Below are positions 24,767 through 33,400 of a stretch of DNA of 64,000 nt, piece after piece. The stretch is from Saccharopolyspora gloriosae (GTDB lineage Bacteria > Actinomycetota > Actinomycetes > Mycobacteriales > Pseudonocardiaceae), in assembly GCF_022828475.1 (NCBI RefSeq), contig NZ_CP059557.1, positions 4,573,470 through 4,637,469 on the forward strand, given 5' to 3'. Below the pieces are notes generated by a model. It worked only from the letters and a program-made list of their open reading frames with translations, made no database searches and was not told where the DNA came from. The position numbers and the translations under genes were made by a program. How positions within the stretch are numbered: the first letter of the stretch is position 1; every line of letters begins with the position of its first letter.

Positions 24767-26133
24767 TGTCCGAAACACCCGCGCTGCACCGGTCGTTGCG
24801 GCTGAGGTCGGTGGTGCTGTTCGGCGTGGCCTACATGGCGCCGATGATCGTGCTCGGCACCTTCGGCGTCGTCGCGGCGGAGACCAGCGGCTCGGTGCCG
24901 ACGGCCTACCTGCTGGCGATGGTGGCGATGCTGTTCACCGCGCACAGCTACGGGAAGATGGCCGCCGCGCATCCCGTCGCGGGCTCCGCCTACACCTACA
25001 CGCGGCGGACCCTCGACTCCCGCGCCGGGTTCCTCGTCGGCTGGGCGGTGCTGCTGGACTACTTCTTCCTGCCGATGGTGATCTGGCTGCTCGGCGGCAC
25101 CTACCTGCAGGCCCAGTTCCCCGCGGTGCCGTTCTGGTTGTGGATCGTGGCGTTCATCGCCGCCACCACCTGCCTGAACGTGCTGGGGATCAAGGTCGCG
25201 GACAAGGCGAACTACCTGCTGATGGCGTTCCAGGTGCTCGTCATCGTGATCTTCGTGCTGCTCTCGCTGCGGCACGTGTTCCACACTTCGGGCGCGGGGG
25301 CGTTGCTGAGCGCCGAACCGTTCCTGAACCCGGCCACCACCGCCGCCGGGGTCTCGGCAGGCGCCGCGCTGGCCGCGTACTCGTTCCTCGGGTTCGACGC
25401 GGTCACCACGCTCACCGAAGAGACGGTGGATCCGCGCCGCACGATGCCGCGGGCCATCCTGCTCATCACGCTCATCGGCGGCGGCATCTTCGTGGTGGTC
25501 GCCTACGCGACGCAGCTGGCGCACCCCGGGTCCGCCTTCGCCGACGCGGATTCGGCGGTGTTCGAGATCGCCCGCACCATCGCCGGGGACGCGGTCGCCG
25601 CGCTGCTGCTGGCGGGGCTCGTCGTCGCGCAGTTCTCCTCCGGCCTGGCCGCGCAGGCCGGGGCGGCGCGGCTGCTGTTCGCGATGGGCCGGGACGACGT
25701 GCTGCCGCGCCGGTTGTTCGGCCGGGTGCACCCGAGGTTCCGCACTCCGGCGGTGAACATCGCGCTCACCGGGGCGGTCGGGCTCGTCGCGATGTTCCTC
25801 GACGTGTCCACGTCCACGTCGTTCATCAACTTCGGCGCGTTCGTGGCGTTCACCGCGGTGAACCTGAGCGTGATCGGGCTGTTCCTGCGCCGGCGCAAGG
25901 AAGGCGAGGCGCTGCCGTGGTGGTCGCACGTGCTGCTGCCGGGCATCGGGGCGCTGATCGACCTGTGGCTGCTGGTGAACCTGGATCCGGCGGCGTTGAC
26001 GCTCGGCATCGGCTGGCTGGTGCTCGGCACCGCCTACCTCGCGTACCGCACGAGCCTGTTCCGCCTGCCACCACCGGAAACCCAGGACACCCCCGACCCG
26101 CACCCCGCCGCCGAACCGCACCCCACGAGGTGA
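24766..26133 (+). CDS. APC-family amino acid/amine permease
   Basis: This 455-aa transporter has about twelve helices and APC-superfamily features: LRSVVLFGVAYMAPMIVLGTFGVVA in helix 1, HPVAGSAYTYTRRTLDSRAGFLVGW, and AYSFLGFDAVTTLTEETVDPRRTMPRAI. The C-terminus is a Pro-rich hydrophilic tail. It is translationally coupled to the nitrilase, suggesting import of the nitrilase substrate or a related amine or amino acid. Confidence 0.86.
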   Translation: MSETPALHRSLRLRSVVLFGVAYMAPMIVLGTFGVVAAETSGSVPTAYLLAMVAMLFTAHSYGKMAAAHPVAGSAYTYTRRTLDSRAGFLVGWAVLLDYFFLPMVIWLLGGTYLQAQFPAVPFWLWIVAFIAATTCLNVLGIKVADKANYLLMAFQVLVIVIFVLLSLRHVFHTSGAGALLSAEPFLNPATTAAGVSAGAALAAYSFLGFDAVTTLTEETVDPRRTMPRAILLITLIGGGIFVVVAYATQLAHPGSAFADADSAVFEIARTIAGDAVAALLLAGLVVAQFSSGLAAQAGAARLLFAMGRDDVLPRRLFGRVHPRFRTPAVNIALTGAVGLVAMFLDVSTSTSFINFGAFVAFTAVNLSVIGLFLRRRKEGEALPWWSHVLLPGIGALIDLWLLVNLDPAALTLGIGWLVLGTAYLAYRTSLFRLPPPETQDTPDPHPAAEPHPTR

Positions 26134-26260
26134 ACGCCCCTCCGCCCAGCACCGGTCGAACATGCCGTTCACCCACCGGCGCCATCAGGTGAGCGCCTCC
26201 GTCGCCCGGTCCTACCGGACGAACGGGCCGTTCACTCCAGCGGCGTGGTCAGGTGCATGT
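26129..26260. repeat. Second dispersed repeat family, copy 1
   Basis: Between the convergent APC and PPOX genes lie two consecutive degenerate units sharing the pattern GGTGAACGCC ... GCCGTTCACYCCASCGGC ... TCAGGTG. The same pattern recurs at 43524-43632, also between convergent genes. GTGAACG/CGTTCAC pairs allow hairpins, so a bidirectional 3'-end role is possible. Confidence 0.6.
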
Positions 26261-26300
26261 CCCATTGGTGGAGGAGGCATTGACCTCAGGGGCTCGTGGG

Positions 26301-26696
26301 TCAGCCGACGTAGTTGAGCTTCTTGATGCTGATTCGGGCGAGGAGGCGGTCTTCTTCTTGTTCGCCGCCGAACCACGGGTACGGCATGCCCAGGTAGCGG
26401 TGCGAGAGCTCGTGGATGTGCTCCACGGCGCCGTCGTGGCGGATGTCCACGACTCGGCCGCGCAGCGCGTAGTAGCGGGCGGAGTGCTCCGGATCGGTGA
26501 CGTTCACCGCCACCCGCGGATCGCGGCGCAGGTTGCGCACCTTCTGCGAACCTTCGACCATGTTGATCAGCACGTGTTCGCCGTCGGTGTCGCACCAGGT
26601 CTGGGTCAGCTGCGGAGCACCGTCCGGCATCGCCGTGGCCACGAAGCACGGACTCGGCTTGCGGAGCAGGTCCAGCAGGTCCTCGGGCAGTTCCAT
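26301..26696 (-). CDS. PPOX-class pyridoxamine 5'-phosphate oxidase-like protein
   Basis: The 131-aa split-beta-barrel protein fits small PPOX-class F420/FMN-dependent enzymes: FVATAMPDGAPQLTQTWCDTDGEHVLINMVEGSQKVRNLRRDPRVAVNVTDPE, then YYALRGRVVDIRH and the C-terminal RISIKKLNYVG. The actinomycete subgroup often uses F420, but the cofactor here is inferred. ATG 26696 is preceded by GAGGAGG. Its upstream region carries three short direct repeats. Confidence 0.83.
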   Translation of the reverse strand: MELPEDLLDLLRKPSPCFVATAMPDGAPQLTQTWCDTDGEHVLINMVEGSQKVRNLRRDPRVAVNVTDPEHSARYYALRGRVVDIRHDGAVEHIHELSHRYLGMPYPWFGGEQEEDRLLARISIKKLNYVG

Positions 26697-26760
26697 GACG
26701 GCGCCTCCTCGCTGGTGGGTTCGAGTCAGCGGCGATGGTCGCACGCGCGGCGCCCCGGTG

Positions 26761-26838
26761 CGCGATCATGCGAGGACGAACGGCGCGGACTCGTCCGGCA
26801 CGCGACCATGCGCGGAATCGTCGGCGCGCGATCATGCC
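26761..26838. repeat. Direct repeats upstream of the PPOX gene
   Basis: The motif CGCGAYCATGC occurs three times, starting at 26761, 26801 and 26827. The last two lie in roughly 26-bp imperfect tandem units (CGCGGAATCG-type flank). They lie about 65-140 bp upstream of the PPOX start. They may be a repeated operator or simple local duplication. Confidence 0.45.
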
Positions 26839-26889
26839 ATCGGGCTGGTCCGGTACGCGAGCAGCGGGGTGAACGTGCGCCCGGACGGG

Positions 26890-27732
26890 TCAAGCGTTGC
26901 CGAGGGCTCCGTCGATCTCCGCGCCGGTGAGGACTCCGGTCGAGTCGGGAAAGGTGCCGAAGTCGACGATCTGCCGAGCCGCGTGCACCACCGCGCTCAA
27001 CGCGGCGCGGGACAGGGTGGAGCCGAGGCTCACCCGGCGCACGCCCAGCTCGGCGAGCCCGGCCACCGACAGCTCGCGGGCGGCGCCGACCGCGAGCACG
27101 TTCACGGGCTTGGTCACCGCCGCGCACACCGCGCGGATCGACTCGGCGTCCGGCAACGCCGGAGCGTAGAGCACGTCGGCACCGGCCTGCTCGAACGCGC
27201 GCAACCGGCGGATGGTGTCGTCCAGATCCGGGCGGCCGTGCAGGAAGTTCTCGGCTCGCGCGGTGAGGGTGAACGGAACCGGCAGTTCCCGCGCCGCCTC
27301 GGCCGCCGCCGCGATCCGCTCCACCGCGTGGTCGAAGCCGTAGATCGGGTCACCGTCACGGCCGGTGGCGTCCTCGATGGAGCCGCCCGCCGCACCGGCC
27401 TGCGCGGCGGCGCGCACCGTGTGGACGACGTCCTCCGGGGCATCGCCGAAACCGTTCTCCAGATCGGCCGACACGGGCAGGCCGGTCGCCTCGGCGACCT
27501 CGCGCACGTTGTGCAAGGTGTCGTCCCGGCCGACCCGGCGGGCACCGTCGCGGCGGCCCATGCGGTGCGCGAGGCCGCCGCTGGTGGTGGCCAGCGCGGC
27601 GAACCCCAGTCCCGCGAGCAGCCGCGCGGTGCCCGCGTCCCACGGGTTCGGGATCACGAACGCCCCCGGCCCGCGGTGCAGGTCGGCGAACGCGACGGCG
27701 CGTTGATGCCGGTCGGCTGCGGTGAGTTCCAT
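26890..27732 (-). CDS. Isocitrate lyase / PEP mutase family protein
   Basis: The 280-aa TIM-barrel protein contains NPWDAGTARLLAGLGFAALATTSGG, VSADLENGFGD, GGSIEDATG, FTLTARAENFLHG and VNVLAVG, the marks of the PEP mutase/isocitrate lyase superfamily with its Mg-binding Asp/Glu residues. The canonical lyase Cys loop is not seen (ENGFGD region differs), so it may be an oxaloacetate-decarboxylase-like or other C-C/C-P bond enzyme. ATG 27732 with GAGAGGA upstream is used; the longer frame is not conserved. It sits just downstream of the NRPS operon on the same strand. Confidence 0.83.
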   Translation of the reverse strand: MELTAADRHQRAVAFADLHRGPGAFVIPNPWDAGTARLLAGLGFAALATTSGGLAHRMGRRDGARRVGRDDTLHNVREVAEATGLPVSADLENGFGDAPEDVVHTVRAAAQAGAAGGSIEDATGRDGDPIYGFDHAVERIAAAAEAARELPVPFTLTARAENFLHGRPDLDDTIRRLRAFEQAGADVLYAPALPDAESIRAVCAAVTKPVNVLAVGAARELSVAGLAELGVRRVSLGSTLSRAALSAVVHAARQIVDFGTFPDSTGVLTGAEIDGALGNA

Positions 27733-27814
27733 GAACGTCCTCTCCATTCCGGGAAACGGGCTCTCGGCGCCATTGTTTCCCGAAACGGCCGCGGCGCGGG
27801 CAGCCGCGCCGCAC

Positions 27815-28369
27815 TCAGTCCGGCACGCCGGCGCACTCCCGACACGGGCAGTGCGGACAGTCCAGCGAGTGCAGGTAGCGCGGAGCGCCTGCGGTCCTGT
27901 CGCACAGCAGGCAGGTGAGGTCACCGTCGTCCGCGATGATCTCCTCGTAGGGCACGGGCGTCATCCGGTCGCTGGAGTCGATGCGCTTGTGCGGGGCGCC
28001 GACCGCGACGATCAGGTGATCGGTGATCGCGCCCACCGCGTGCGGCACGGAGCCTTCGACGAGGAACGTCTGCCCGGCCTGGGTCTCGTGGATCCGCCCG
28101 CCGTAGGTGATGGTGCCGACCCCGGCGACCACCGTCAGCACGTGGTGGCCGGGATGGGTGTGCGGCACGAATCCCTGGCCCGCGGGAAGCCGGATGAGGT
28201 CGGCGCCGATCTCACCGTTGGTGGCGAGCTCCCGGCCGCTGGCCGACGCGGTGCCGTGCAGCTGAACCTCGAGCCCGGAGTGGTCCACGCGCAGTTCGGT
28301 GTGGTCGGAGTTGAGGGAGTTCTTCGCCCAGGTGGCGATCTCCAGGGGATGGTCGTCGCGCCGTGTCAT
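27815..28369 (-). CDS. Cupin protein with Cys-rich C-terminus
   Basis: This 184-aa protein has a single cupin barrel (GQGFVPHTHPGHHVLTVVAGVGTITYGG; TFLVEGSVPHAVGAITDHLIVAVG) with three His residues fit for metal binding. The last ~40 residues carry CLLC and CPHCPCREC, a likely zinc or Fe-S site. The combination is unusual. It starts 2 bp after the stop of the AMP-ligase and so belongs to the NRPS operon. It could modify or sense the product; no function is assigned. Confidence 0.7.
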   Translation of the reverse strand: MTRRDDHPLEIATWAKNSLNSDHTELRVDHSGLEVQLHGTASASGRELATNGEIGADLIRLPAGQGFVPHTHPGHHVLTVVAGVGTITYGGRIHETQAGQTFLVEGSVPHAVGAITDHLIVAVGAPHKRIDSSDRMTPVPYEEIIADDGDLTCLLCDRTAGAPRYLHSLDCPHCPCRECAGVPD

Positions 28370-28371
28370 GC

Positions 28372-30210
28372 TCACTCCTCGTCCGTCGGGCGGGCCGTCC
28401 AGATGACGCCGCCGAGATCGTGCCTTCCGGCACGCAGCACGGAGCAGCCGACGATGGCGTGTCCGTCGTGCCGGAGCCGGCGCAGCCTGCTCCACCGGTT
28501 TACGCGGTGACCGGTCCCGCCGTCGTTGAGGAACGTCCACACTGGACCGAGCGCCCAGGGCCCTTCTCCGGTGGTGGTTCCCGTCGCGTGCGGCAGCAAC
28601 AGCAGCCGCCCGTCTTCGATCGTCGTCTCCTGGCCGAACGGGACCGCCACGGCAGGGGCGCCTTCGGCGGCCGCCACCTCCGCGGCGAGTTCGACGTGGG
28701 CCGACAGCGGCCAGGCCGCGGCGAGCTTCGAGCGCCACACGGATTTCGCGGCCGCCAGTTCCGCGCTGTCCGGGCTCGTCCAGTGCTCGCGGAGGAAGTC
28801 CAGCGCTCCGAACGCCACGTCGTCCTCGGCCGTCGCGGTGCGCGGGGCGTGCGCGGCGAGTGCCTGGATCTCCCCGGAATCCGGTGCGTGCTCCAGCATC
28901 CGACGGGCCGTCACCGCCGCGTACGCCAGCAGCCGTTCGTACCGTCCGGGAGCCTGCCGTCGCGCGGCCAGCGACGCGCCCATCTTCGATCGCTGCGGCT
29001 TTCCGGTCGCGGTGGCGCGGAATCCGCCGAAGCGCAGCACCGCCGGGCGCAGCGCGGTGTGCTCGCACAGGTGCTGGAGCGCGTCCACCTCCGCGTCGGC
29101 GGTGACCAGGCCGATCTCCTGTCCCAGCGCGGGTTCCGCGACGCCGACGGCGGCGAATCGGCCGGTGAGGCCGTCGGTGCGCCAGCCGCGTTCGACCTCC
29201 AGCGGGTAGTGCTTCTCGCCGCCCCGGTTGATCCGCTCCTTGGTGCGCCCGTGCAGTACGAGCAGTCCGTCGCGCAGTTCGCCCAGGTCACCGGTGCGCA
29301 GCCAGCCGTCGAAGGTGACCGCCTCCGCGGTGGCGGCCGGGTCCTCCCAGTAGCCGTCCATCAGGTCGGGCGTGCGGATCTGCACTTCGCCGGAGTCCAG
29401 CCGCAGTTCCGTCTCCGGCAGGGCTTCACCGACCGGCGGGAACCGATCCAGGTACTGCTCGGCGAACCCCGCTCCGTCCAGGCAGGGCATGGTGAAGCTG
29501 AAGTTGACGGCCTCGGTGAGCCCGTAGCCTTGCCGCAGCCGGGGACCGTAGGTCCGGTGGAACCGGCGGACCAGGTCTCCGGTCAGCGGTGCGGCGGCGG
29601 TGATCAGGTAGTCGAGTTCCGGTGGCCACTCGGGAGCGGCGTCGAGCAGGTCCGCCAGCAGCGCCGGGACGATCGACGCGGTGCGCGCTCCCCCGGCGGC
29701 GAGCTCGGCGAAGTACCCGGCCGGGTCGAACCGGGAGTGCAGCACCAGCCGCGCCCCGGTGAGGTGCGTGCCGAGCAGCGACATCACCAGCGCGTTGCAG
29801 TGGTACAGCGGCAGACACGTCCCATGTGGACGGTCTGGTGAGATTCCGTGCAGCGCAGCGGTTTTCGCGGCGTTGCCGAGCACGGCGCGACGGCTGAGCC
29901 GGACGCCCTTCTGCCTGCCGGTGGAGCCGGAGGTGAACATGATGAACGCGAGTCCCGCCGCGTCCGGGTGCTCCGGCGAGTGCCCTGTGGCGCGCACCTC
30001 GACGGTACCGGCGACGGTCTCCACCACGGCGCTCGCCCGGACTCGACGCACGATCTCGGCCGGGTCGGTCCCGCGCGGCGCCAGCGGGACCGCGACGAGT
30101 TCGTGGTCGAAGCAGGTGAGCAGCACCGACGCCAGATCGGGACCGTTGGGCAGCCGGATGACGACCCGAGCTCCGGCGGGCAGCGCGGCCAGTTCGGACC
30201 GGTACGACAT
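28372..30210 (-). CDS. AMP-binding adenylate-forming enzyme with C-terminal extension
   Basis: The 612-aa protein has the ANL adenylation core: [18 protein letters not shown] (A3), YGLTEAVNF (A5), GWLRTGDLGEL (A7), and RTKERINRGGEKHYPLEVE (A8), with the lysine near SKMG in a GKPQRSKMG segment. It starts about 50 residues later than usual ligases, so the N-terminal part is short. About 190 residues with no recognised domain follow residue 420. It lies in the NRPS operon after MbtH. It could activate a starter acid for the first C domain, but no free carrier protein is visible. Start is ATG 30210 or GTG 30213. Confidence 0.77.
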   Translation of the reverse strand: MSYRSELAALPAGARVVIRLPNGPDLASVLLTCFDHELVAVPLAPRGTDPAEIVRRVRASAVVETVAGTVEVRATGHSPEHPDAAGLAFIMFTSGSTGRQKGVRLSRRAVLGNAAKTAALHGISPDRPHGTCLPLYHCNALVMSLLGTHLTGARLVLHSRFDPAGYFAELAAGGARTASIVPALLADLLDAAPEWPPELDYLITAAAPLTGDLVRRFHRTYGPRLRQGYGLTEAVNFSFTMPCLDGAGFAEQYLDRFPPVGEALPETELRLDSGEVQIRTPDLMDGYWEDPAATAEAVTFDGWLRTGDLGELRDGLLVLHGRTKERINRGGEKHYPLEVERGWRTDGLTGRFAAVGVAEPALGQEIGLVTADAEVDALQHLCEHTALRPAVLRFGGFRATATGKPQRSKMGASLAARRQAPGRYERLLAYAAVTARRMLEHAPDSGEIQALAAHAPRTATAEDDVAFGALDFLREHWTSPDSAELAAAKSVWRSKLAAAWPLSAHVELAAEVAAAEGAPAVAVPFGQETTIEDGRLLLLPHATGTTTGEGPWALGPVWTFLNDGGTGHRVNRWSRLRRLRHDGHAIVGCSVLRAGRHDLGGVIWTARPTDEE

Positions 30211-30270
30211 CACGGGACACCTCGTTTCAGAGTTCCGAATTTCCCAGGGCGACGCGAGTTTCCGACCGCG

Positions 30271-30477
30271 TCACGACGCGCCGTCGCGCAAGGTGGCCGG
30301 GCGGAGGTCGGTCCAATGCTCTTCGACGTAGGCCAAGGCCTCTTCCCGCGTCGCTCCGTCGAGCACCACGTCCCAGCCCGCGGGGACCTCGGCGAACCCG
30401 GGCCACAGGGAGTGCTGGAGTTCGGTGTTGCGCAGCACCAGGAAAGCGCCGTCCTCGTCGTCGAACGGGTTGGTCAT
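30271..30477 (-). CDS. MbtH-family NRPS accessory protein
   Basis: The 68-aa protein matches MbtH in length and motif: [35 protein letters not shown] and [15 protein letters not shown]. These proteins bind and activate NRPS adenylation domains. It overlaps the NRPS stop by 4 bp (ATGA), as expected for a coupled partner. Confidence 0.95.
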   Translation of the reverse strand: MTNPFDDEDGAFLVLRNTELQHSLWPGFAEVPAGWDVVLDGATREEALAYVEEHWTDLRPATLRDGAS

Positions 30478-33400
30478 CGGTCCTCCTCGTGTTCGGTGTG
30501 GTCACGCAGGTGCCCGCGCAGGATCGTGCCGAGCTCGCCGACGTGCTTCGGCTGCATGAGCCGGTGGTGCGGGCGGTCGATCCGGTAGGTGGTGAACGGC
30601 CCGTTGAGATGAGCGCGCCATCGTTGCGGATCCGCACCCTCCTGGGTTCCGATGTGGACGGTGTCACCGCCGTGGACTCCCGGCCGATGCCCCGGCATCA
30701 GGTTCGCGTTGTGCCGGGACGTTTCGACGAGATCGGCGATGTCCTGCTCGGTGAGTTCGGCGAGCGCACTGCCCTCTTGCCGCAACGCGGCCGACACCTC
30801 GGCGAACCCGCCCTCCACGCCGTGGTCCCGGCCGATGGACGTGAGCAGCACGCGGTGAATCCGCTCCGGGTCGATCACGTCGTCGCCGGCGGGTTCACCG
30901 CCGAGCGGCGGGTCGATGAGGCACAGCAACCCGGCTTCGGCACCGAGCCGCACGGCCATCGCGTGCGCCACCAGACCACCGAACGACCAGCCCACCAGGT
31001 GATACGGCCCCGTCGGGCGCACTGAGCGGAGTTCGGCGAGGTAGCGCTCGGCCATCGCGTCGATGTCGCGCGGCAGGTCCGCCACTCCGCCCGCGCCGAG
31101 CCCTTGCAGGCCGTACACCGGGTGCGCCGGGTCGAGGTGCGCCAGCAACCCGGAGTACAACCAGGCCAGCCCGCTCAGCGGGTGCACGCAGACGACCGGC
31201 GCGGCGTCGCCGCCGGTGCGGAACGGCACCAGATGCCCGGCGGGCGCCTCGGCGGCACCGAGCACCCGTTCCAGCCCGGCGGGCGTTCCCGCGGCGAACA
31301 CGTCCCGGATGTGCGGCCGGATGCCGAACGCCGCCTCGACGCGATCCACCAGGCGCACCGCCAGCAGCGAATGTCCGCCGAGTTCGAAGAAGTTCTCCGC
31401 CCGGCCGACCCGTTCCACGCCGAGCACCTCGGCGAACACCGCGCACATCGCCTGCTCCGACGCGGTGCCCGCCGTGTCGGGCTCGGCGTCCGCCCGGCCC
31501 GGGTCGGGCAGCCGGTCGCGGAGCAGTTTCCCGTTGCGCGACAACGGAAGCTCATCGGTGGTCAACAACCGCGACGGGATCATGTGGGCGGGCAGCCGCT
31601 CCGCCAGGTGCGCGCGCACGGACGTCAGGTCCACCTCGCGCGGCACCAGGTGGCCGCTGAGCCTGCGGTCCTGGTCGTCGTGGTCGTGCACCGCGACGCC
31701 CGCCGCCCGCACCTGCGGATGTTCGGTGAGCACCGCTTCGATCTCCCCGAGTTCCACGCGGTGTCCGCGGATCTTGATCTGGTCGTCGTCGCGGCCGTGG
31801 AAGCGCAGCACGCCGTCCACGTCGCGCGAGGCGAGGTCACCGGTGCGGTACATGCGGGTTCCGGGCGGACCGAACGGGTCGGCGACGAACCGTTGCGCGG
31901 TGAGCGCGGTGCGGTGCAGGTAGCCGGTCGCCACGCCGCGCCCGGCCAGGTAGAGCTCACCCACCACACCAGGCGGAACGGGGTTGAGCCACCGGTCGAG
32001 GACGCGGCAACTCGTGTTCCACAGTGGACTTCCGAGCGGCACCGCCGCCGGTTGCGCTCCCGCCACCGGATGCGCGGCCGACCAGACCGTGGTCTCGGTG
32101 GGTCCGTAGCAGGCGAGGACCTCGCAGCCGAGTTCACCGAGCCGCTCGGCCAGTGGTCCGGGCACGAACTCGCCCCCGATCACGGCCCGCACGCCGTGCA
32201 GGTGCCGCGGCCGTTCCGCGAGCAGCGTGTGCCACAGCGACGGCGTGGCCTGCATGGCTCGCACCCGGTGCCGATCGATGAGGTCGAGCAGCAGCGCCGG
32301 GTCGCGGGTGGCGTCCCGGTCGGCGAGCACAACGGCCGCGCCGGTGACGGCGCCCAGGTACAGCTCCGGCACCGACATGTCGAATCCGGCGGGTGCGGTC
32401 GCCAGCACCCGGTCCCCCGGCCCGAGCCGCAACCGCTCGCCCAGTGCGCACAGCAGGTTCAGCACGGAGTCGTGCGGGACCACCACCCCCTTCGGCCTCC
32501 CCGTCGAGCCGGACGTGTAGATCACGTACGCGGTCCCGGCCGGGATCGATGCGGGCTCACCGGGGCCGTTCGCGCAGGTGAGCGACCCGGCCTCGTCGTG
32601 GGTGACGATCAACGCGGGGCGGGCGTCGTCGAGCAGGTCGGTGGCGCGGCGCGCCGGGAGATCCGGTTCGAACGGGAGGTAGGCGGCGCCGGTGGCGGTC
32701 ACCGCGAGCATGGCGGCGAGCAGGTCGGGGCCACGGCGCAGGCCGAGCGCGACGAGCCGGCCAGGCCCAGCGCCGCGCGCGGTGAGTTCGGCGGCGATCC
32801 GGCCCACCCGCTCGGCGAGCTCCCGGTAGGTCAGCTCCCGATCGTCGTGGATCAGCGCCGTCGCCTCCGGGGCGCGTTCGACCTGGGCCGTGAACAGCCG
32901 GTGCACCGTTCCGGTCGGCACCTCCCGCGCGGTGCCCTCGCCCAGCAGCCGGGTCCGCTCGGTCTCGGTGAGCACCGGCAGCTCGCCGATGCCCCGATCC
33001 GGTTCGGCGACGGCGGCCCGCAGCAACCGTTCGAGGCGGCCGATGAGCGCCCGTGCGGTGGCCGGGGTGAACAGTTCCGCGTCGTACTCCAGCACACCGC
33101 CGATCCCGGCGAGCGCACCGCGTTCGTCGTACCCGGGTCGCAGGCTCCACAGCAGGTCCATCCGCGAGGAGGAACCGTGCAGGTCCAGGGGTTCGACGGT
33201 CGTGCCGGGCAGGTCGAACTCGGTGGGCGGGGTGTCCTGGAAGGCGAGCATCACCTGGAACAGCGGGTGGTGCGCGAGTGAGCGCGGCGGCCGCAGCACT
33301 TCGACGAGCCGCTCGAACGGCAGCTCCTGGTGGTCGAACGCGTCCAGGTCCACCGAGCGGATGCGCCGCAGCAGCTCGGCGAACGTGGGTTGCCCGGACA

